A stretch of 10,288 nucleotides of DNA, taken from assembly GCF_946478925.1 (NCBI RefSeq), contig NZ_CAMLDP010000067.1, positions 1 to 10,288 on the forward strand. The letters are read 5' to 3'. Positions 5,968 to 10,288 of the stretch are shown in pieces; the first letter of the stretch is position 1, and the number at the start of each line of letters is the position of its first letter. This DNA comes from an uncultured Nitrososphaera sp. Lineage in GTDB: Archaea; Thermoproteota; Nitrososphaeria; Nitrososphaerales; Nitrososphaeraceae. Position numbers and translations under genes: made by a program. The notes under the pieces were generated by a model. It had not been told where the DNA came from. It did not search any database and saw only the letters and a program-made list of their open reading frames with translations.

Positions 5968-6459
5968 TTACCTTGTCATGCTCGCCACTGCCTGTGCTCT
6001 CGGTGCCCTTGCGAAATAGACGGTCAAACCTATCCACGACACAAGCTGGAGGGCAGTCAGGAAAAGGTCTGTCGCGCCGGAAGCATAGAGTGAAGTAAAG
6101 AACCCCTCAAGGACAAGTTTTGCGGCCTGGTCTACGGCATAGGCAAGGCCGACGACCAGAACTGCGGGGTGCCTTGTTCTTTTTGCGGCTGCCCAGAACC
6201 CGACTATTGCGGCGCTTCCAAGCAGCCCAAACGCGCCTCCCATTGCCCCGTATTCGACGGGATTGCCCGGCGCGCCAGCGCACACGGTGTGGCCGCCGGT
6301 GCCGTCTATCCAAAGCGAATAGGAAAAGCCGCTTGCAGAGCACACCAAGGCGTGGCCCGTTTCATGCAGCAGGCTGATAGGAACCAAGAGCGCGATGTAC
6401 AGTATTACGGACCACCGTATCACTCCGCGGTTGAGGCGCAACGGGGTAGAGGTCGCCAT
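5968..6459 (-). CDS. Small integral-membrane HExxH protein (M50-like putative metalloprotease)
   Basis: This 163-aa protein has about four membrane helices (roughly 14-34, 70-91, 98-118, 131-150). The first helix ends in LLHETGHALV, giving an HExxH zinc motif (H32, E33, H36) at the membrane face, as in site-2 protease (M50) enzymes that cut within the membrane. It is short, and the usual C-terminal NPDG motif is absent: NPVEYGAMGG (residues 66-75) lies too early. The third zinc ligand is not clear; D110 or E118 in the third helix are candidates. It starts 1 nt after the stop of the upstream 65-aa membrane protein, so the two are surely co-transcribed and perhaps act together. Alternatively it may be a non-catalytic relative. 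The substrate is unknown. Confidence 0.75.
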   Translation of the reverse strand: MATSTPLRLNRGVIRWSVILYIALLVPISLLHETGHALVCSASGFSYSLWIDGTGGHTVCAGAPGNPVEYGAMGGAFGLLGSAAIVGFWAAAKRTRHPAVLVVGLAYAVDQAAKLVLEGFFTSLYASGATDLFLTALQLVSWIGLTVYFARAPRAQAVASMTR

Positions 6460-6460
6460 G

Positions 6461-6658
6461 CTATTGTACTACTGCCCCTTCACGCCTGCCAACGGACTGC
6501 ATTGCAAAACCGCTAATGACAAGGCCGGCTGTCAGCGCCATGGACACTGCCAGTTGCGGAAGAGGAATGTGAAGGATCAGCCCGCCAGCCAGAGATATGC
6601 CGGCGCCTATCCCGGCATATTGCAGCCACTTTGTGTAAGCTCCTTTCAACCTTGCCAT
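6461..6658 (-). CDS. 65-aa two-helix membrane protein, first gene of the M50-like operon
   Basis: The protein starts MARLKGAYTKWLQ, a basic amphipathic N-terminus, and then has two hydrophobic helices at about 14-31 (AGIGAGISLAGGLILHI) and 36-53 (LAVSMALTAGLVISGFAM), ending in a polar tail GRREGAVVQ. There are no cysteines and no known motif. The ATG at 6658 is about 32 nt from a TATA box and only a few bases beyond the expected transcript start. The stop (TAG 6463-6461) and the ATG of the HExxH gene are separated by one base, which argues for co-translation. It could be a partner or regulator of the putative protease; that is inference from context only. Confidence 0.7.
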   Translation of the reverse strand: MARLKGAYTKWLQYAGIGAGISLAGGLILHIPLPQLAVSMALTAGLVISGFAMQSVGRREGAVVQ

Positions 6659-6665
6659 CTAGAAT

Positions 6666-6703
6666 AATGTTCCATTACGCGCTCTTATATCACGTGGAAC
6701 ATT
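6666..6703. promoter_or_regulatory. 9-bp inverted repeat enclosing the TATA box (putative operator)
   Basis: AATGTTCCA (6666-6674) and TGGAACATT (6695-6703) are perfect inverted copies 20 bp apart. The minus-strand TATA-like ATATAAGA (6690-6683) of the 65-aa protein gene lies between them, and CACGTG (6691-6696) overlaps the distal arm. A dimeric regulator bound here would cover the promoter. Perfect 9-bp repeats can also arise by chance in 10 kb, so the position is the real support. Confidence 0.45.
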
Positions 6704-6769
6704 GTTACTCAAATAAGAAAAGCCAAGGCGACAGATAGGTCGCCAGACAAACAGGATGCGGAGAGAAAA

Positions 6770-6979
6770 ATGAAGATAAAACTTGCCGTGCTGGGCGGGG
6801 CCGTAACAGCGGCAGGGGTCCTGCTGTTTCTGTATGCGAGTATGCAGCCTACCACTCCAGACTGCCTCGACACCTGCGGCCTGGCAGCCGGAGGCAAACT
6901 GTACCTGACTGCGTTGCTTCCGATCACGGTTTTCACGCTCGGCGGCTGGATTCTGGCTTTGGGCATAAGGCGGAAATGA
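6770..6979 (+). CDS. 69-aa two-helix membrane protein with a CxxxC loop
   Basis: The ATG at 6770 follows a purine-rich GGAG at 6760-6763. The product has a short basic start (MKIK), helix 1 at about 5-24, an external loop MQPTTPDCLDTCGLAAGG with two cysteines spaced CxxxC (C32, C36) that could form a disulfide, helix 2 at about 44-66, and a basic end GIRRK. Both ends would be cytoplasmic by the positive-inside rule. A TATA-like CAAATAAG near 6710 would give a leader of about 30 nt, in keeping with the ribosome binding site. It is divergent from the 65-aa protein/M50-like unit and shares its intergenic region. The family is not recognised. Confidence 0.7.
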   Translation: MKIKLAVLGGAVTAAGVLLFLYASMQPTTPDCLDTCGLAAGGKLYLTALLPITVFTLGGWILALGIRRK

Positions 6980-7006
6980 CCGCGTCATGCCGCGCAGGTA
7001 TTTTTT
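6976..7006 (+). terminator. Possible terminator after the 69-aa membrane protein
   Basis: ATGAC-CGC-GTCAT (6976-6988) is a short 5-bp hairpin spanning the stop codon, followed 12 nt later by a run of six T at 7001-7006. The stem is weak, but the T-run is typical of archaeal terminators. Confidence 0.35.
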
Positions 7007-7044
7007 CCGGAATAAGATCCGCGGTTGTGCTACCAGATAGCGTC

Positions 7045-7107
7045 TACTATAGTATTATACATCTAATCGTTTAGACAATTCGATGAGTGTACTATAAGGC
7101 TTTAATC
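7045..7107 (+). promoter_or_regulatory. Promoter region of the secreted helical protein
   Basis: TTTAAT at 7101-7106 begins 28 nt before the ATG at 7129 and is the likely TATA box of a leaderless transcript. ACTATAAGG just upstream (7091-7099) is an alternative. Further upstream is a 10-bp perfect palindrome TACTATAGTA (7045-7054), and its TACTATA half recurs at 7090-7096. These could be binding sites of a regulator or simply A+T-rich promoter sequence. Confidence 0.4.
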
Positions 7108-7128
7108 CAATAGTGCGGGAAATCCGGC

Positions 7129-7938
7129 ATGAAAACAATTTCGATGGCCCTAGCCATCCTTGCCTCTGCGATTCTTGTCGGCTCGGCTGTTGGCTCTGCC
7201 TCCTTCAGGGCTTATGCCCACACGTTCCATGGCGACGAAAACGTTGCATTCCTTACCATGGTGCAGCAGATAAAGGTAGAGACCTCGCTTGCCGGCAACA
7301 ATACTTCGAACAAGGAAGTGGCAGACCATCACGTTGAACATGCAGCTCAGGCGCTTGACAATTCGACTCTGAAAGAGATAGCAGAAAAGAACCAGAGAAT
7401 AGCTACCGACCTTCCGCAGTCCATCCAACAGGTGAAAACGTCGATAGATTCGGGCGCCAGCCCTGACGAAGTGAAGCAGAACGTCCAGGCGCTCAGCGAC
7501 CTGCTGGACGAAGCTACAGATGTGCGCATCGAAAAGACGCAGGTGACCAACACAACCGTTCAGGCCACTGTGGTGGCAAATCTGGTAAACGAGGCGCTTG
7601 AGCACTATGGCGAAGCGGTGGGCTTTGAAGGCAACATGACAGACATGTCGAGCATAGGCGCTACACCAAGTACAGGTGCGCAGGCCAGTGCAAAGGTCGT
7701 GGACATCGCCAACTACCAGAGCTCCCAGGCGTTTGCGCAAAAGGCGCAAGAGCTGTACCAGCAGATCAAGTCAAGAGCCCTTCCCGGCGCGGACAATGCG
7801 GTGAAGGCACTTGATGACTCGTTCCCGGCGTTTGTCAGCGCCATCAAGGACAAAGCATCCCCGATGGAAATCATGCAGATAGCGCACACCAAGATTCATC
7901 CCAACTTGATGACGGCATACAGTCTGCTGGCGACGTAA
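7129..7938 (+). CDS. Secreted helical His-containing protein with internal duplication
   Basis: This 269-aa protein has a signal peptide (hydrophobic core at 6-22, likely cleavage after FRAYA at residue 30). The mature part is nearly all helix and splits into two similar units, about 36-132 and 145-265. Each has a first helix with acidic residues and histidine (VADHHVEHAAQAL; VNEALEHYGEAVG). Each also has a repeated helix-turn (SIDSGASPDEVKQ; AIKDKASPMEIMQ). Histidines at 31, 34, 67, 68, 71, 159, 253 and 257 with nearby Glu/Asp suggest metal binding. Several N-x-S/T sequons (around N57, N58, N78, N141, N169) fit a glycosylated cell-surface protein. Helical His/Glu repeats recall the extracytoplasmic domains tied to iron uptake, but this is a weak resemblance. 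It is a single-gene unit with its own promoter and terminator. Confidence 0.8.
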   Translation: MKTISMALAILASAILVGSAVGSASFRAYAHTFHGDENVAFLTMVQQIKVETSLAGNNTSNKEVADHHVEHAAQALDNSTLKEIAEKNQRIATDLPQSIQQVKTSIDSGASPDEVKQNVQALSDLLDEATDVRIEKTQVTNTTVQATVVANLVNEALEHYGEAVGFEGNMTDMSSIGATPSTGAQASAKVVDIANYQSSQAFAQKAQELYQQIKSRALPGADNAVKALDDSFPAFVSAIKDKASPMEIMQIAHTKIHPNLMTAYSLLAT

Positions 7939-7942
7939 GACG

Positions 7943-7992
7943 CACGGAAAAAAAGAAGGGCTCACAGCCCTCCGTCCTTCTTCTCTTTTTTT
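7943..7992 (+). terminator. Terminator after the secreted helical protein
   Basis: GGGCT-cac-AGCCC (7958-7970) forms a tight hairpin, extended by an outer ACGGA/TCCGT pairing (7943-7947 with 7971-7975). A pyrimidine tract with seven T (7986-7992) follows. It lies a few bases after the TAA stop. Confidence 0.65.
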
Positions 7993-8039
7993 ATCTTATT
8001 ACGCACAGCATTTCATAACAAATGGCTTCTTCCGAATAA

Positions 8040-8333
8040 TCATTCAAAATTGTCGCTAAACTTTTTCCTGTGCAGGTCCACTTCGTCCTGGGGCGCAGGG
8101 TTCTTTACGTCGTGCCTGTGCAGGTTCTTGTTTTCCCGGGACAGGGATTTCTTTTCGTGCTCTTCTCTGACGTGGTGGAGCCTGTCCTTTTCATGTATGA
8201 ATTCCTTGCCGCAGTCGTGGCAGCGGACAATCGCGTGGTGGTGCACTTCTCTGGCGTGCCTTATGAGGTCGTCGTAATTTTCAAATTTTGCGTCGCACTG
8301 GTCGCATGAGAACTCTTCTTTGTGCAGGATCAC
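8040..8333 (-). CDS. Two-finger C2H2 zinc finger protein
   Basis: This 97-aa protein has two classical C2H2 fingers: FSCDQCDAKF followed by HAREVH, and VRCHDCGKEF followed by HVREEH, both with C-x2-C-x12-H-x4-H spacing. The C-terminal third (from about residue 62) is highly charged, rich in K, E, D, H and R, and probably disordered. Such small archaeal C2H2 proteins are taken to bind DNA, RNA or proteins; no target is visible. The start is GTG at 8333, 29 nt after a TATA-like ATTTTATC, so it is probably leaderless. It is divergent from the malic enzyme gene with 128 nt between starts. One of the spacer histidines (VHHHAIVRCH) makes the linker unlike the TGEKP linker of eukaryotic finger arrays. 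Confidence 0.85.
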   Translation of the reverse strand: MILHKEEFSCDQCDAKFENYDDLIRHAREVHHHAIVRCHDCGKEFIHEKDRLHHVREEHEKKSLSRENKNLHRHDVKNPAPQDEVDLHRKKFSDNFE

Positions 8334-8354
8334 GCAGAATATTTGCGTGCATAT

Positions 8355-8362
8355 GATAAAAT
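8355..8362 (-). promoter_or_regulatory. TATA-like box of the C2H2 gene
   Basis: ATTTTATC on the minus strand begins 29 nt before the GTG start at 8333 and predicts a leaderless transcript. Confidence 0.5.
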
Positions 8363-8433
8363 AGTTTTTAGCGGCTTGCCATCATTAGCAAGGAAGTGCT
8401 TCTTCTTCTTCAAGACATAAGAGCGAGAAGCGG

Positions 8434-8441
8434 CATTATCA
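8434..8441 (+). promoter_or_regulatory. TATA-like box of the malic enzyme gene
   Basis: CATTATCA begins 28 nt before the TTG start at 8462. An in-frame TAG at 8450-8452 (within GTGTAGAG) prevents a longer N-terminus, so spacing and frame agree on this start. Confidence 0.4.
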
Positions 8442-8461
8442 TCCCGGTGTAGAGAGACAGC

Positions 8462-9679
8462 TTGGGCCTGAAAGAAGACGCAATCAACCTTCACAGGATG
8501 CTAAGGGGCAAGATAGAGATGCACAACAGGGTGTCAGTCGACAGCATATTTGAAGAGGGAAAAGGCACCCTCGGCCTGATTTACACGCCGGGAGTAGCCT
8601 ACGTGTCAGAGGAGATTGGCAGGAACAAAGAGCTGGCCTACGAATACACCTCAAAGTGGAACAACGTTGCAATCGTCTGCGACGGCACAAGGGTCCTGGG
8701 CCTTGGAAACGTCGGGCCGGAAGCCGCAATCCCTGTCATGGAAGGCAAGTCCGTCCTGTTCAAGTCTCTGGCAGACATCAACGCGATTCCCTTGTGCATA
8801 GCCGCCCAGGACAAGGAGGAGATAATCAGGATTGTAAAGGCCATCCAGCCGGGATTCGGGGCTGTCAACATCGAGGACATCGAGTCCCCCAAGGTGCTTG
8901 AAATCGTAGAGACGCTAAAAGAACAACTGGACATACCGGTGTTTCATGACGACCAACACGGGACTGCGGTGATTACCCTGGCCGCGCTGGTAAACGCTCT
9001 GGACCTAGTCGGGAAAAAAATCGACGGCATAAGGGCAGTCATTGCAGGGGCCGGCTCTGCGGGGTACGGCATATACAGGATACTGGAACAGGCAGGCTGC
9101 AGGGACATTATCGTCGCAGACAGCAAGGGCGCGATATACAAAGGAAGAACAGACATTGTTTCAGGAAACAACAGGTATCGCCGGGAAATAGTCGAAAGGA
9201 CCAACGTGGGAGAAATCCGCGGCGGCATTGGAGACATCATCAAGGGAGCAGACCTGTTCATAGGAGTCTCTGGCAGGGGAAACGTCGTGAGGCCGGACAT
9301 GATAAAGACGATGAACAGGGACGCCATCGTGTTTGCGTTGAGCAACCCGGACCCAGAGATACTTCCCCCCGATGCCCTGAGCGCAGGAGCAAGGATAGCT
9401 GCAACAGGCAGATCTGATTTTCCCAACCAGATAAACAACGCAGTGGTGTTCCCGTCGGTCCTCCGGGCCCTGCTGGACCTGCGTGCAAGATATCTGGACG
9501 AAGAAATGCTCGTGGCGGTGTCTTTTGCCATCGCCGGCCTTGTCGACCGCAAGCACCTGACAGAGAGTTTCATAATCCCAAAGGTAAACGACCCCAGAAT
9601 CCTGCCGGTCGTCACGCAAACGTTGCGGGACGCTGTCATGAAGCACTTGGACGCAAAGGGGCAGGTCCTGCAGCAATAA
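8462..9679 (+). CDS. Malic enzyme, NAD(P)-dependent, oxaloacetate-decarboxylating
   Basis: This 405-aa enzyme oxidatively decarboxylates L-malate to pyruvate and CO2 with NAD+ or NADP+, in the cytoplasm, linking C4 acids to pyruvate. The length is that of the short prokaryotic form, without the phosphotransacetylase extension. Domain order: N-terminal LHRMLRGKIEM, the catalytic-site IYTPGVA (about residues 40-46), VCDGTRVLGLGNVGP (73-87), the metal/substrate region IPVFHDDQHGTAV (158-170), then a Rossmann fold with VIAGAGSAGYGI (194-205) and IFALSNPDPE-like VFALSNPDPEILP further on. It starts with TTG. The coding frame is open and intact throughout. Neighbours (C2H2 protein, PPOX protein) give no pathway hint. 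In an autotrophic ammonia oxidiser it would balance pyruvate and malate pools or supply NADPH. Cofactor preference is not clear from the sequence. Confidence 0.95.
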   Translation: MGLKEDAINLHRMLRGKIEMHNRVSVDSIFEEGKGTLGLIYTPGVAYVSEEIGRNKELAYEYTSKWNNVAIVCDGTRVLGLGNVGPEAAIPVMEGKSVLFKSLADINAIPLCIAAQDKEEIIRIVKAIQPGFGAVNIEDIESPKVLEIVETLKEQLDIPVFHDDQHGTAVITLAALVNALDLVGKKIDGIRAVIAGAGSAGYGIYRILEQAGCRDIIVADSKGAIYKGRTDIVSGNNRYRREIVERTNVGEIRGGIGDIIKGADLFIGVSGRGNVVRPDMIKTMNRDAIVFALSNPDPEILPPDALSAGARIAATGRSDFPNQINNAVVFPSVLRALLDLRARYLDEEMLVAVSFAIAGLVDRKHLTESFIIPKVNDPRILPVVTQTLRDAVMKHLDAKGQVLQQ

Positions 9680-9692
9680 TGGCAGAACTGAA

Positions 9693-9706
9693 TCTTAATT
9701 AATTCA
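9693..9706 (+). promoter_or_regulatory. A+T-rich promoter candidate for the PPOX gene
   Basis: TCTTAATTAATTCA follows the malic enzyme stop and is the only TATA-like sequence in the 57-nt gap. It is centred about 38 nt before the ATG at 9737, so a leader of roughly 10-15 nt is expected. No Shine-Dalgarno motif is evident. Confidence 0.35.
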
Positions 9707-9736
9707 AAAAACACTTCACTCCAACAGAAGATATGC

Positions 9737-10167
9737 ATGTCAAACGATAAAAATGCCGCCAGCAAGCAACTGTCCAAAGACATACTGCCGCTTTTTACCG
9801 ACAAGAACCTGGTGTGCGTTGCGACTCTCATGGAGGACGGGTCTCCCCAGATCACCCCGACGTGGGTCGACGTTGACGAATCCCAGAACACCATTCTTGT
9901 CAACACTGCAAAGGGCCGTGTCAAGCAAAAGAACTTGGCAAGAGACCCGAGGATCGCAGTCGCAGTGGTCGACAGGAATAACCCGTACAATGTCGCGACC
10001 ATAAGGGGAAGGTGGCAGAGCAGGCGACAGAAGGGGCGGACGCCCACATCGACAAGCTGGCCAAGAAATACCTTGGACTTGACAGCTATCCGTTTCGCAA
10101 TCCAAGCGAGCAGAGGGTCATATTGAAAATAAAGCCGGAAAAGATATTCCACATGAAGCCAGGTTAG
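9737..10167 (+). pseudogene. PPOX-class (F420/FMN split-barrel) oxidoreductase with a one-base frameshift
   Basis: The first 90 codons encode the split-barrel fold of the pyridoxamine-phosphate-oxidase-like superfamily (Rv1155/F420-dependent type): NLVCVATLMEDGSPQITPTWVDV, then ILVNTAKGRVKQKNLARDPRIAVAVVD and NPYNVATIRG. After ATAAGGGG (10001-10008) the protein frame fails. Shifting to the frame starting with AAG at 10009 restores a family-like C-terminal half, KVAEQATEGADAHIDKLAKK then YLGLDSYPFRN and VILKIKPEKIFHMKPG, stopping with TAG at 10165-10167. One base is missing around the GGGG run; unrepaired, the frame ends at 10126 with an unrelated tail. The repaired length, about 143 aa, suits the family. 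The enzyme would reduce a small molecule with F420 or FMN in the cytoplasm. It is either a true recent pseudogene or a sequencing error in a homopolymer. Confidence 0.8.
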
Positions 10168-10171
10168 TCAT

Positions 10172-10288
10172 TTAGCTTGGAAACTTGCCAGGTTCATCAC
10201 ACCAGGACTTGGAAATCACGGAATAGGGCAGGACGATGTATCTGTTCCCCAGCCAGATCCTAATGTGATAAATATTATCACGTGGAGT
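10172..10288 (-). CDS. C-terminal end of an unidentified protein (partial)
   Basis: A minus-strand frame is open from the right edge to TAA at 10174-10172, giving 38 residues. They include NIYHIRIWLGNRYIVLPYSV and end KSWCDEPGKFPS. The alternation of aromatic, charged and hydrophobic residues looks like protein rather than chance. The frame ends 4 bases after the stop of the convergent PPOX gene, a common spacing for convergent neighbours. No start codon is available except an internal GTG, so the gene would begin beyond the window. Against it: a 17-bp operator-like palindrome lies within the frame. No family is recognised. Confidence 0.45.
   Translation of the reverse strand, partial: TPRDNIYHIRIWLGNRYIVLPYSVISKSWCDEPGKFPS
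10265..10281. promoter_or_regulatory. 17-bp palindrome, operator-like
   Basis: GTGATAA-ATA-TTATCAC is a perfect 7-bp inverted repeat with a 3-bp spacer and an A+T-rich centre that could also be a TATA box. It is followed by CGTGGA, so ATCACGTGGA (10277-10286) repeats the string at 6689-6698 in the other putative operator. If the partial minus-strand frame is real, this lies inside a gene and may be fortuitous. Confidence 0.35.

Noticed and set aside
8944..10152. A 402-codon open frame on the minus strand opposite the malic enzyme and PPOX genes
   Set aside because: It lies antisense to a clearly conserved enzyme, has no family resemblance or promoter, and its length is explained by the codon bias of the plus-strand gene. 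It also spans an intergenic gap.

Overview
The window looks like the chromosome of an ammonia-oxidising archaeon (Thaumarchaeota/Nitrososphaerota). The DNA is moderately G+C-rich, which points to the soil-type Nitrososphaera lineage (group I.1b) rather than the A+T-rich marine lineage. The main evidence is the first 164 bases: on the minus strand they encode the N-terminus of an archaeal ammonia monooxygenase subunit C (AmoC). Supporting evidence is a set of archaeal TATA-like boxes placed about 26-32 nt before GTG, TTG or ATG start codons, the pattern expected of leaderless mRNAs, plus small membrane and secreted proteins typical of these genomes. The species is not established.

Left part (1-2731), all minus strand, in transcription order: a membrane-anchored dCache sensor-like protein, a two-domain GNAT acetyltransferase, a Gpt-type purine phosphoribosyltransferase, then a 226-nt gap and amoC running off the left edge. 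A second dCache paralogue (2732-3709, plus strand) is divergent from the first. The two promoters lie back to back, and neither protein carries a kinase or chemotaxis output domain. A perfect 10-bp hairpin separates the second dCache gene from a convergent secreted beta-rich protein (3742-4272). Upstream of that lies a 40-aa Cys-rich microprotein (4347-4469).

Middle part (4691-7128): a 408-aa protein with an intact TadA-like deaminase domain followed by what appears to be a second, catalytically dead deaminase-like domain. Convergent to it is a two-gene unit coding for a 65-aa two-helix membrane protein and a 163-aa membrane HExxH (M50-like) putative protease. That unit is divergent from another two-helix membrane microprotein (6770-6979), and a 9-bp inverted repeat encloses its TATA box.

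Right part (7129-10288): a secreted helical protein with an internal duplication and many histidines; a two-finger C2H2 zinc protein on the minus strand; divergent from it a malic enzyme, the clearest metabolic gene here; then a PPOX/F420-type flavin-fold oxidoreductase whose frame is broken by one missing base near 10007. A short minus-strand reading frame, probably the C-terminus of a further gene, enters from the right edge and contains a 17-bp operator-like palindrome.

There is no sign of mobile elements, CRISPR, tRNA or rRNA. Most genes appear to be single transcription units, so little can be inferred about a joint pathway. The items most worth following are the tandem deaminase/pseudo-deaminase, the Cys-rich microprotein, the paired output-less Cache proteins and the amoC upstream region.
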